A model generated the notes under the pieces. The model was not told the origin of the DNA. It did no database searches and was given only the letters and a program-made list of their open reading frames with translations. Position numbers and translations under genes: made by a program. From contig CAXIPT010000001.1 of assembly GCA_964030475.1 (NCBI GenBank), forward strand, positions 13,560,800 to 13,624,799: a stretch of 64,000 nt of DNA, in the 5' to 3' direction. Position 1 is the stretch's first letter. Every line of letters starts with the position of its first letter. Positions 21,901-32,223 of this stretch are shown in pieces. The DNA is from Tethya wilhelma. Lineage: Eukaryota; Porifera; Demospongiae; Tethyida; Tethyidae.

Positions 21901-24900
21901 TAAAAAATGATTCAGAAGTAGATTGTAGTAAAGTATATCAGCTTCTCTGTGAGATATATGTGCCACTAAACCTTAGTAAATTTCACCAACAGACAACAGA
22001 AAAAGAACCTGTTATATGGTACATAATATTGAACCCACCAATCGTTGCATGTTGCAGTTATATATTAAATGCAACAGTTAGGTCTGGTAGACATGACTCA
22101 ATGGGCTGGAACTCATGCTAGGAAAATTAGTACAAGGTAAACTGGGGAATTTTGCATGTGGGGTAATTCCGGAATAACGGAGAGTTTTACTGGAGTCTGG
22201 ATGCTTCTGGCATTGGTCGTTGTTTCTAGCTGAGTCGCTAGATACAAGACGAAAAGCACCTTCTCCGTATTAGTCTCACTAGCCAGCCAGACTCTCCGCA
22301 AAAAATGGGAGAGTCTGGTGAACAGTGCATAGTAAACTTGTTCTCATTACCAGAATCTGGTAATAACCACAATCATAAGTGGGTGTGGGTTGTAGGTATG
22401 TAACCTGATAGTGCTTGGAATCAGCAAGGTGATCAAAGAAGCTTCTCTCTCATTTTTTCTGAAAGTTTAGCCAGCGTGAATATTCGTACACAACGACAAA
22501 ACATGGCCTGATCTTGTGTTTGACTAACAAGTGAGATGTAATTACCCTGCAACAGTACTGTTCGTTCCATGGCTCAGTCATCAAATCAAATAGTAAGTGG
22601 GTGGTAAAATTGATTTTCCAATACTTAGCTTAAGATAGAGAGTACCCCGGCCACGAAGAAAGGTACTTTATAGCCCCCTCTTGTTCTAGCAAAGTCCAAT
22701 CAGAGTGAACTTTCTCTGATGAGCGCTTAGCTGCATCTACAACCTGCAAAACATGGTTGTGGTCATTACCAGTTTCTGGTAACGAGAACGAGTTTACTAT
22801 GCGCTATTCACCAGACTCTCCCATTTTTTGTGGAGAGTCTGGCTAGCGAGACCCCGCATGGTAGCCATTAATTTCTATACTCATGAATAATTCACTACTA
22901 CTATATAGGGATATCAAATTGACGACCCTTTCCACACAGACAAGTGTGTGTTATTTAGAATACACTTATCATATAGCTAGAAATTTTCGAGGAATATAAT
23001 TTTCGCTGTTTTTGTGGATCACAATCAATCTGTGAAAATTTTACCCACAAAAAATTTGATATTGTATTGCAATTTATGGGGCGGGGCTGCTCGATGCTCG
23101 AAAATAAAATCTCAAAAATTTTTGCAATCGTATTTCTGCTAAAATATTACTCGTCGAAAATTTCTAGCTATATGGTATTTCCTGAATCATGGCTGTGCTA
23201 TATTCACTACTACTGTGCTGGTGGTACAAAACTCCACCATAATTTTATATATAGCTATCAGTTGCTTTAGACAATTTGCTAGGGTACATACAGATTTTAA
23301 TTACTCAAAAAAAAAGAACAAACAAGTACAAAAATCATTTAGAAATGAAGTTAATAATAACATAGAAATGGCTAAATTGTAAACAGTAAGCAAACAAGAT
23401 AGGAATGGTGGTCAGATTGAGAGAAGAGTTCATTCCTGTGTCCACTATGTCATTGAGCTAGAGATATGAACATAAGACACACAGAATGAACTCTTCACTC
23501 TATCTGACCACCATTCCTATCTTGTTTGCTTACTTTTACAACTTGACCATTCCTATGTTCTTATTTCGTTTCTAAATGATTTTTGTACTTGTACATTATA
23601 ATATTATACCGTAGATTAGGAAATTTTTCCATTAAAATTTTTTCGCCATGTGCAAGTGACAAAAATTAAACACGCAAAAATTTAAAATGTATGGTGATCT
23701 TTACTGAATCAGTCGAAGTGGTGAAAATTAAACACTTAAGAATTAAGCAAGTGAAATTTTATACCATAGCAGCGAAAATTTCTTGATCTATGGTATTGTT
23801 CCTCCTTTGAAAAATGCGTGTGGTACAAGTAAGTAGCTTTACTCCACTTACTTTTTACATCCACATTTCATACAGCAAAGATTATGAGTATTATCTCTGA
23901 TCTGCTTTAGTAGACATGCTGTGCCATCACCACACACAACACATTCAAAATGGACAGAGGGCTGCATGTAATTAATGACGGTAAAATTAATAGTATAACG
24001 ACCCACAAGACAGACTCTCAAAACTTTAGACTCTAGAAAACTTACATGAATATTTTCCTTGCCACAAGAGCAACACATGCCTGACAACAGCTCTGAAGGA
24101 TAGCCTTCTGGTTTGAAATAATTCAAACGTTCACATGAAGATCTTTGAAAGAGTCTGGGCTATATATAACAAAACAAAACAATGTTTCTGACACCATATG
24201 GCCATACTCAGAAGCATTGTAATTTGAAACTCACATGTTGACATTTAGGAGTGGAACACAAAATGACATCACGAACATTCCCCAAAGCCTGACAATCCTT
24301 ACAGAATCCATACAGATTTTCTATATAAAGCACCAGAAAAGTTTGTTGATAATGGCTAGGCATAAACCAAGTTACAAGACACATACCAATTAGCCCATCA
24401 GTAGCAGCAGAGTTGATACTGACCCGAGAAAGTGTTGCAGTGTTTCTAATCCTACTAGTTCTTATCAGATGAATGACTATTACTGTTGATATTTGTGGCA
24501 GGGCTTCCTATGAATGTATGCATGTGCTCCGTATAACTGCATGCATGAAAGAAGTATAAATTTATACGTAATATGTACGTGGTTTATCATCATACAGCAT
24601 GGCAGAACAACTGCTAGAAAGTGGTAGAGGCAATATTCATATGCAAGCACCATGCCTAGGACTACAGCTAAAGGTGGACTCATAATATCCAGTGCTGCGT
24701 CATGTAATATATATAGCTAGTACTTAACATTTGGTGACGCAATATTAATGTGCCACAGATTTAGAAAAAAAATCCAAATAATATTATACATTACGTTTCT
24801 GCATATCTGTGCATGAATAACGTGAGGCAATGGAAAATATTGTGAAACCGCCTAATCAATTAAGGGAAACTCTAATTGTTCCACTTTGAGGTACACCGGA

Positions 24901-25428
24901 ATCTGACCATGATTTGAAGAGATCTAAACATAATTTTAGTCGAGACCCGGGTCGAATACTAAGCTAAATATACTGTAGTCAATAGAACCGTGACTCAGGC
25001 TATGCCTGTGCACTGGAGTGCCAGTAAATCCGGATACTATATACAGACAATACAAAAAAATCAATAGTAAAGTATACGGACTACCGTATCTCGAGACACT
25101 TTGTTATAAATATGCATCCCATGATCACAGATTTAAGATTAGTCAATCGACTGCATGGAGCAAAGTATCTCCCCCACCTGATGTAAAAGAGGGAAAAGGG
25201 GGCTGGGTACGAGATTACCTATATTAATTTATACAGCTCACCCCGACTGTCATATCATCTGTTTAAGCCATGGTAGAGAAATGAAAGCCCTCTAGGATCC
25301 TGTTTGAATACTTCAGCTGCTTTCTGGACAGCTCTTCCAACTTTTAGGTTCCTAGGAAGGTGCAGTACAGTCTTGTTTCCGTCAAAGCTCACAGTAACAG
25401 TCAAATTGTCCCCACTACCAGTAGCCAT
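15965..25428 (-). CDS. parkin-like Ubl-RING0-RING1-IBR module (5' exons of the RBR-ROCO fusion)
   Basis: Exons in order: 25242-25428 (Ubl), 24387-24454, 24235-24320, 24046-24159, 23852-23961 (together RING0), 21002-21215 (RING1: CNCFSLMCKQL, GYSVGCPG), 20217-20374, 16545-16686 (IBR: CSRCGILYC..C....HEGDC), 15965-16022. From 24387 on all phases agree. The order and cysteine spacing match parkin through RING1. The first IBR pair is compressed to CSC. Parkin is a RING-between-RING E3 with its catalytic Cys in RING2, but no RING2 follows here; the last exon splices in phase into the ROC GTPase exon. The phase between the Ubl exon and 24454 does not match, so an exon is missing. This copy of the Ubl exon has a 5-nt deletion. 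Confidence 0.8.
16169..16258. mobile_element. 90-bp foldback MITE with 8-bp target duplication
   Basis: Arms TAGCCTCGTTCCCAGGCTCTC / reverse complement surround a short centre. ATACTCAT flanks both ends (16161-16168, 16259-16266). Solo ends of the same family occur at about 11485, 29245, 44450, 46140, 46258, 47618 and 47735. Confidence 0.75.
16779..17683. mobile_element. 0.9-kb non-autonomous DNA transposon
   Basis: Terminal inverted repeats of roughly 80 bp: the left begins TAGCCTCGTACCCAGGCTC, and the right is its diverged reverse complement ending at about 17683. They share the 'caagaagg' and 'gtttgcacatg' blocks. The ends belong to the same TAGCCTCG family as the small foldback elements. 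The interior shows no transposase. Confidence 0.65.
17753..17812. repeat. 60-bp perfect palindrome, copy 1
   Basis: 30-bp arms centred between 17782 and 17783 (tactga|tcagta) with no mismatch and no spacer. It starts 7 bp inside the tandem duplication. Confidence 0.9.
17988..18167. mobile_element. foldback MITE, TACCGTAGAT family (also at 19678-19857)
   Basis: Starts TACCGTAGATTGGGAAATTTT and ends AAATTTCCAGATCTACGGTA. Termini with TA at the ends suggest a Tc1/mariner-type MITE. The second copy is part of the tandem duplication. Confidence 0.65.
19443..19502. repeat. 60-bp perfect palindrome, copy 2
   Basis: Identical to 17753-17812. It lies directly next to the truncated RING1 exon at the duplication junction. 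Confidence 0.9.
21376..21520. mobile_element. foldback-like element, AGAAATTTTCGAGG family
   Basis: TAGCTAGAAATTTTCGAGGA-like left end and a 'gagcagccccaccc' core, shared with 22972-23178. A solo left end occurs at about 21780-21815. Confidence 0.5.
22272..22848. mobile_element. non-autonomous transposon with about 95-bp terminal inverted repeats
   Basis: Left GTCTCACTAGCCAGCCAGAC..., right ...GTCTGGCTAGCGAGAC. The arms also share the 'aatgggagagtctggtga' and 'ctggtaat' blocks. The interior is about 390 bp without an ORF. It lies in an intron of the parkin-like gene. Confidence 0.75.
22972..23178. mobile_element. foldback MITE
   Basis: Left CATATAGCTAGAAATTTTCG, right its reverse complement ending in TAGCTATATG, each about 36 bp. 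Both ends also resemble 21376-21520. Confidence 0.7.
23316..23600. mobile_element. long foldback element
   Basis: The two arms of about 125-130 bp are nearly complementary (for example 'caagataggaatggtggtca' in the left arm). The loop is short. Intronic. Confidence 0.7.
23610..23797. mobile_element. foldback MITE, TACCGTAGAT family
   Basis: Starts TACCGTAGATTAGGAAATTTT and ends GAAAATTTCTTGATCTATGGTA. Same family as 17988-18167 but diverged. Confidence 0.6.
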
Positions 25429-25539
25429 GTTTGCAAGAGGCCTAGGGCTGCGCGAAAATAATAGCTGTATTCGCTATATTCTCACGCATCATCACGTGGT
25501 TTGGACCAGCGAGCTAAATTATAAAAGCTTGCTTGCATC
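25429..25539. promoter_or_regulatory. bidirectional promoter, parkin-like gene / RUN gene
   Basis: Only 111 bp separate the Ubl start codon (25428, minus) from the RUN gene start codon (25540, plus). It contains a CACGTG E-box-like core at about 25493 and a TATAAA-like 'attataaaagc' 20 bp before the RUN start. The same segment in the second haplotype copy holds an inserted element. Confidence 0.6.
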
Positions 25540-28073
25540 ATGAGTATGGAGGCCGAGATTGGACATGCTGGAGGAGAGGCATCTGCTTTCACTCACCCTC
25601 TGCTAGAGGAATTGGGAGGTAACTCTAAAACATGTGCGCTTTCATAAGGTGTCAGTTTGAGTGAGATCCTTTCATCAGGTGTGTTGCAAAGGATAAAAAG
25701 CAACCAGCAACCTGTGAGGGATGGACAGGAACATCTAGTGCCTCTGTGTGAAACCATTGAAGCAATCTTCAGAAATGGCTTGAAGCGTAAGCTTTGGTGT
25801 ATAAATACTACATGGTATATGCCAGTCTATCTCGGTCTCACAGGCCGGACATTCTTTGTGGGTGGAGTAGAGGGAGGGAGAAGGGAACTTAGGCGAGGAG
25901 GAATGAAAGGGGAAGTCGCCTCAAACTGAGCCTGGAAAATCCTTACATAGCTACTCCACCCAGTGATTCCCCTAGAATTAAAACATGAACAGGGTGCTTA
26001 ATGATATTCATTGAAATTTAATCTAATTAGGCCTTTAAACCATGCCCAGTTCTTTGATGTTTTCAATTGTGAGCAGGGTGGCCCCAAAGTTGAGCAGGGT
26101 GGGCCACCCTGCTCAATGTATGCTGGGGGAAACACTGACTCCACCCACAAAGAACATCTGGCCCACAATGCTAGGTACATGCTTGTTCAGGGATATCCCT
26201 GACCCCAACCACTTCAAAAAAAAAATTAACTCCTACCGGGTGTTCTGATTTCAGAGCCAAATTCTTGGTTTGGATTGAATAAGCAAGATTACTGGTCATG
26301 GATAGAACCACTACAGAACTACTACTTCAATGAGAAGTAAGTATCCTAAATAGCTCTGTGTGTGGGGGTGGGGGAGGGAGAGCTAGAGGGGATCACGGTT
26401 GGTAAGGTGTGTAGATGAGAGTAAGTGGGTGGCATACATGCTAATATCTGTGATCGTGAATGGTTGCTACATTTCTTCCTCTATTTGTGATTACAGACAG
26501 AATCCTCTTCTGAGACAAGTGGTGGATGCTATAGCAACATCCCCAAAGGTGAGGCTAACCATAGCACTTTTCCATCTCATCACATACACCCCACACCCCC
26601 TGTGTATAGTGCAATACAGTGATGGGCAAAGGAAGGTGCTTCATTCGTGTGGCTCTGTGTCAGAAGCTGCTCACTGTTCCAATTGAACATATTGCAAAGA
26701 ATAAACGACTTACACAAGTAAGTAGTATTTGTGTACGATATTGTGTGTTCAACAAACTATGCCTACAGTTTGTGATGTTTTTGTTGTTGTTGACTGTAGT
26801 ACTGGTACTCCAATGACAGCATTGTTGCTGATTCGTCACTCAGACGTATGTTAGTTGATGATACACATTACACATATTGGTGCATGTACATATGTTGGTA
26901 CATGCACACACACATGCTCACACAGTCGCTCTAATGCAGCTGTTGTTTCAACTGACTGAAGTTGAATTTGAACTCTCAGTAGAACACTCCAGTTTTCTCG
27001 ATGAAACGTGGGTGATTCCAGTCTATAAACAGGTCCAGTTACCACCCATCAAAACACTGGATCTCAAACTCAGGTACAATAGTAGATCACAGGAAAGTCT
27101 AGCAATAGAAACAGAGGGAATAGATTGTAGATGAAGCAAAAGAGAAATTCTTCCTTTTTGTCTTCTGTAGCTATGTAGAGGGAAGAGCACTTATTGTAGA
27201 AGTGGAAAAAGGTTGCCTAGCTGAGAAGGTATGCCATTCCTTGTTGCATGCTGAATGTGGGTATCTTTTGAGACCTACATCAAATACTGTACTGTATATG
27301 ACTGTATAGGGTGGTGTTGGATGTGGTGATATGTTGGATGAACTCTGTGGAGAACCTGTTATTGATAGCACATATGGCAGGGTATGAATGTGATGACGAT
27401 TATTACTATGGCTAGTAACGATTGTGTTTTCTCTTTCAGTTGAAGCAAATTCTTCAAAATCACAATACGAAAGGCACCAATATTGAACTGGTCATTGTTA
27501 AGGTGTGATTCTAGTGTCATGTACTGTAATGCCTGGGTAATGAATGCACAGTTTGTGGTTTCACTTTGTTGCTTCTTGTGAGTGTTTTTGAATTGTTATT
27601 AGCTTACATAGAGTTTGAACTATAACCTTAAAAAGCAACTATTGGGATTGTGCTCCATCCTTATAGTCTAATCCTAGACTGTATCTCTCCATTTCTCTCC
27701 CTTGCAGAAACATCTTGCTGATGGCTCTCCATTTTTCCCCATAATGAGAAGACAGCTACTCAATGATTACAGAGCCAGTATGACATGGGATGGAGGCACA
27801 AGCCAACCCTTGAAAGTACCAAAGAGGAAACCCTCAATCATTGTACAATCACATGGATCAAGGTATTGTTTTGAAGGAATATAAATTATGCCTGTTGTGA
27901 GGTATGTTTACTTTCTTGCTTTGTTCACTTCAGCACTGAGTATACCATCGTTTACTTAGGAAGAGATACATATTCCAATGAGGTGATTCCTTACACTTTA
28001 TGATCCATACATTGATATGTTAAACATTTCTTATAGGAGGCAATGAAGAAAGATGGTTTAGATGTTGACCACT
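25540..28073 (+). CDS. RUN-PDZ scaffold gene, first haplotype copy, cut by a gap
   Basis: Exons match 32224-34600 one for one. It starts MSMEAEIGHAGGEAS with donor G|gtaactc at 25619. A RUN domain is spread over several short exons (SLSEILSSGVLQRIKS; LVPLCETIEAIFRNGLKR; DYWSWIEPLQ; GKGRCFIRVALCQKLL), followed by a PDZ-like region (YVEGRALIVEVEKGCLAEK, GVGCGDMLDELCGEPV). RUN domains bind small GTPases or membranes. The copy stops at the N at 28074 in the exon after 'ttcttatagGAGGCAATG', so the C-terminal PTB part is absent. It is probably the other allele of 32224-35081 rather than a second gene. Confidence 0.8.
25961..26137. mobile_element. 177-bp hAT-type MITE, present in one haplotype only
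   Basis: Terminal inverted repeats CAGTGATTCCCC and GGGGGAAACACTG, typical of hAT elements. The 8-bp target duplication ACTCCACC is at 25953-25960 and 26138-26145. The other haplotype (near 32636-32643) has the empty site ACTCCATC. Intronic in the RUN gene. Confidence 0.9.
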
Positions 28074-28074
28074 N
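28074..28074. other. collapsed assembly gap (N)
   Basis: The RUN gene exon is interrupted here. The correct continuation is seen at about 34596 onward. Confidence 0.9.
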
Positions 28075-28852
28075 CTCTCTCTCTGTTTAACATCAACACA
28101 ACAGCATTAACTAATTAACACTCAATATCAACATTGAAGCTGATAACTGGGAATAAGAAGGTGATTAACTGATTATGGTGCCAAGAGAGAAAAAAACAAA
28201 CACAGTTTATACACTACACACCAGGTAACATGATGATGCGATTACACTCCAAACCCCACTGATAACACACAGATTAGATATGGCATGATATCATGACTTT
28301 GAAGCTCACAGAAGTCACATCACAATGTCATGTAGTGTACAGTCACACACAAAGCTACAACAGTACATAAAACAAAAGGCCCATTTCCAAAGAACACCCT
28401 GAAGTAGCTGCTAACTTAAATGTGATTTTTGGGGCATTAAACACATATCATATTTGTAGTCTAGAACAACTCACGGGAGAGAGACCGAGAGAGAGAATAG
28501 GAGGTTACATTTGCAATGTATGAGTCCATATGTGTGTGTACATTAATGATTGCTTAATACAAGCTTTGAAAACACTGCCATATATGCCTTGCCAGGTACA
28601 TTCAAGTGAAATAAAGCTAACTCAATGTTGACATTCATGCTGATATGTTGTAGTTAGGTGTCTGTCGATGAAACTTTCTAAATCTTCTAAGTTGTTGATG
28701 ATCATTGCACAAACGCCTCACTGTGATTGCTATGTGTCTGTGTGGGCTGAATCATCCACATTGTTTGATTTGGTATAATACTTTCAGGGACTTACTGGGT
28801 GGGTGTGTTTTTCACTGTCTCTTGTCTCTATGTGTGTGGGTGTGATACTCCA

Positions 28853-28888
<36 letters not shown>

Positions 28889-30997
28889 CATCCAGAGGGG
28901 TTGTGTGGTATGTGTGTTTTGTGTATCTGGAATGATACCCCACCACTGGTGTGATGTCTCTCCCACCAACCCAAGCAATACATGCATAATTTATGCACAT
29001 CCACATTATGTACATGTAGGTATGTATTGGTCAATACAAACTGAAATGTAATACTCCCGTCCCTATTCAAAACTGTCTAGCAGTAGTTTACATTGTACAG
29101 TTGACAATAATGCCCTCCCTCGTACAATATCCTGCATTGTTTCACCAATTCCTCTTTGAATTACAATCGCTATCATTCTACCAGCTGTGGGCTATATGTG
29201 GTACCTCCTAGTGTATACGTATACTGTATATAACCAGTGTAAGGTCAAAGAGGTGAGCCTGGGTACAAGGCTGTACTAGTAAGCATCAAAAGGGCAAGGG
29301 CTGGGCTCATCACTCAGGATGTGATCTGTTTGTTGTATGACTGACAGTGTCTTGTTATGGGCGTATGTGTTCGTGTAGAGTGTGTGTGCACTCTTGTATC
29401 ATACATGCACAGTGTGTGCAGTGTAAGTAGCTCAGAGTGGTTGCACACGGCGTCACCTACATGTATCTCTCTCGTTATGGTAAAATTCATTGAGTGAGCC
29501 ACTCTCCTTGACAGTTTCTAGCACTGTTTGTCACACTAGGGTGTATGCGGTCACACTATGTGCTGATTGTGAGTGTATTGCATATTTGACGGTGTCTTGT
29601 CCTTTTGGGAGCTTCTGTGTTGATATCTGATTCACCATTGTGTCCTATTGCCCCTTATCATCACTTGTGCCTGTATATGTATGTACAGTATCTCCATATA
29701 ATGCTGTATATAGTGGATATTGAGACTATATCTATATGTACAGGTCAAATGGACCATATTTATATTTGGCCTCACTATTTCGATATATTAGTAAAGTTTG
29801 AGTTCTACAGCCTGTATCTTAAGCAACCCTTCATGGTATGTGACTACCACCTATAGCTCTTGTTGAAAGTCTTCTCACTTTCTGGTATCCTACAACTGAG
29901 AACATTGTCTTGTTAGCAATGGGTTCTTATATAGCTCTCTCTCTCCTCATTGTCTGGTGCCCCAGTGGAACTAGGTTGTGTATAAGTCATGAGATGTTGA
30001 CACCATTAATTCAGGTTCGTTTCACGAAGGAATGATCGTGGCTTCCCTGTTGATTATCTACATTATTTCCTATTGTTTATTTAGTAGTGTTTTGTCTACT
30101 GTGCAAGTCGTACAAGTACCACGTGTCATCAACATGGCTGTTTCATAGCCATACAGCTAGTATGTAAGCATTTGTGCTAAGCCTTATAACTGTTGATTTA
30201 ATTGATCAGCTCACTGCACATACTTGTCACTTTATAGTTTTATGTGAGATGTATAATACATAGAGCTCATGTGTGCATGCAGTGAATGCCACTGACTGGG
30301 TATGGTATGGTCCTTTGTGTACAAGTGCAAGACTTTCTATTGCCACATTGGACTTAAACTGCCCCATATACCTGTACTAATAGTCATAGTAATGTAGCAA
30401 TGTCACTTTCAAACTGGATGTTTACCTCTACATGTATGTGGAGGGGTATGGGGTAGCACTGTGCATGAGTCTGTATTCTCCAGTGGTTTAGTCCCACTCC
30501 TTATATGGTGATTAATTGTCCTTAACTCTTTCCTTGAAGTTAGTTTTATCAGTAGTTTTTGCCCAACAAATGGGTTTTTCAATCTCTGGGGAGTAATGGC
30601 AGCTGTTTGTAGATTGTCTCTGTGTCTCTTTGTGCTGGTTCAGGCTCTAAACAATCCTGCATATTGACAATAGGAATGTGCTGAGTCATGGATTGTTGTA
30701 ATTCATGAAGCCTTATTGTATGTAACTACATGAATGAACATTGGAGCAGTCATGTGAGCTAGCTTACCCATACATAAATGTTTAGTTTCACTATTTCTAA
30801 GTCAAGCTTTTTAAAAATTTTTTTTTACATACAATGGACTCTTGTTATGGAGTGATTTTAGCCCACTGTGACTGTTATCTTCCTTTCTATTGTAGTCAGT
30901 TATTTGGTTGCTAGGTAAGGTCATGCAATTGTTCATGTATGAATGCCGCACATTGCTACATACATACATACAGTTGTTTCTGAAAGCACTATTATAA
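28075..30997. other. no recognisable gene
   Basis: About 2.9 kb of AT-rich sequence between a gap and the PH-domain gene. It includes a (GT)n run at about 28854-28884 and a TAGCCTCG-family solo end near 29245. I see no conserved ORF. It may be introns or UTR. Confidence 0.6.
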
Positions 30998-31120
30998 ATG
31001 GCCTCATCTACGACGACTCTTGAAGGGAGGAATGTTCTCAAGGAGGGATGGATGACACTCTTCAAGAGCAAGAAGGCTGGCATATTCAGTAGTAAACCAG
31101 CGGTAAGTGAGACTCACACT

Positions 31121-31184
<64 letters not shown>

Positions 31185-31425
31185 ACACACAGCCTGATAA
31201 ACAGCTGGAGCGAGGTTGGGCTGTCCTCCATCAGTTCTCTTCCAAGGGTCCTTTCATCTCCTTCTTCCTTGACAACCGCAAAGAATCAAAAGTAATGAAG
31301 AAAGAGAAGTTGGAACTGATGCACGTGAAGGGCATCACTAGAATGTTGGACCATCCTAAGCACCCTCACTGCTTCACCCTCAAACTGAGAGGCTCAAAGA
31401 GAGTGCTGCTTAATGTCGATACTGA
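30998..31425 (+). CDS. PH-domain protein, N-terminal part
   Basis: Exon 1 (30998-31102) reads MASSTTTLEGRNVLKEGWMT... Its donor CCAGCG|gtaagtg is followed by an intron that is mostly (CA)n. Exon 2 starts after cacacacag at about 31192 (CCTGATAAACAGCTGG) and ends at a donor after NVDTE|gtaagtac. Together they cover most of a PH domain, including the ERGWAVLHQF tryptophan strand and CFTLKLRGSKRV. PH domains bind phosphoinositides or proteins. The order and length are compatible with a DOK/IRS-type adaptor, but the rest is lost at the gap at 31480, so the family is not settled. Confidence 0.65.
31121..31190. repeat. (CA)n microsatellite forming most of an intron
   Basis: About 34 ca units directly in front of the acceptor of the PH gene's exon 2. 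Confidence 0.9.
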
Positions 31426-31439
31426 GTAAGTACTGTTAG

Positions 31440-31442
<3 letters not shown>

Positions 31443-31479
<37 letters not shown>

Positions 31480-31480
31480 N
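31443..31480. repeat. (GT)n microsatellite ending in an assembly gap
   Basis: The gt run ends in the N at 31480. Everything after it belongs to another contig that repeats 25207 onward. Confidence 0.9.
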
Positions 31481-31492
31481 GGGCACGAGATT

Positions 31493-31710
31493 ACCTATAT
31501 TAATTTATACAGCTCACCCCAACTGTCATATCATCTGTTATCTCTAAGCCATGGTAGAGAAATGAAAGTCCTCTAGGATCCTGTTTGAATACTTCAGCTG
31601 CTCTCTGGACAGCTCTTCCAACTTTTAGGTCCCTAGGAAGGTGCAGTACAGTCTTGTTTCCATCAAAGCTCACAGTAACAGTCAAATTGTCCCCACCACC
31701 AGTAGCCATG
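31493..31710 (-). CDS. Ubl exon of the parkin-like gene, second haplotype, frame intact
   Basis: Reads MATGGGDNLTVTVSFDGNKT and continues through FLYHGLEITDDMTVG to the donor GGG|gtgagc. Compared with 25242-25428 it keeps five bases (within ttagagata) that are missing there, so this allele encodes an unbroken ubiquitin-like start. A few substitutions distinguish the alleles. The rest of the gene in this haplotype is beyond the gap at 31480. The Ubl fold of parkin regulates its ligase; the role here is unknown. Confidence 0.75.
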
Positions 31711-31726
31711 TTTGCAAGAGGCCTAT

Positions 31727-32103
31727 AGAGCGGTTGCACTTACGTCATCGAATTTTAATAACTATTAATAAATAGCTATAATTAATTCTATAAATTTATC
31801 ATGGTGAGTTTAGCTCAGATTTCAAATTTCAGGGCTTGATTACTTATAGATTTTTTTTTTATATGAATTTTTGAAAGTTGGTATTTTTGTATTGATGGCA
31901 TTGACGTGTGGCACACACCAATGCCATCAATACAAAAATACCAACTTTCAAAAATTCATATAAAATAATCTACTTTGAGTTAAGCCTTCAAACTTGAAAT
32001 ATGAACTATCTAGAAGGTCACAATTGTCTGGAATTTTTTGCAGCTCAATCCAAGCAAGTTTTAATGGGTGGGCGTGGCTGATGACGTCACGTGAAACCGC
32101 TCT
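31727..32103. mobile_element. 377-bp foldback MITE in the bidirectional promoter
   Basis: Ends AGAGCGGTT...AACCGCTCT, with ACGTCA near both termini. The inside is a hairpin with about 50-bp near-perfect arms around 31912 (tggtatttttgtattgatgg and complement). The other haplotype lacks it (25440 region, 'gaggcctagggctgcg'), so the insertion is polymorphic. Confidence 0.85.
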
Positions 32104-32223
32104 TGATCTTATGATCTTATAGGGCTGCGCGAAAATAATAGCTGTATTCGCTATATTCTATATTCTCACGCATCATCACGTGGTTTGGACCAGCGAGCTA
32201 AATTATAAAAGCTTGCTTGCATC

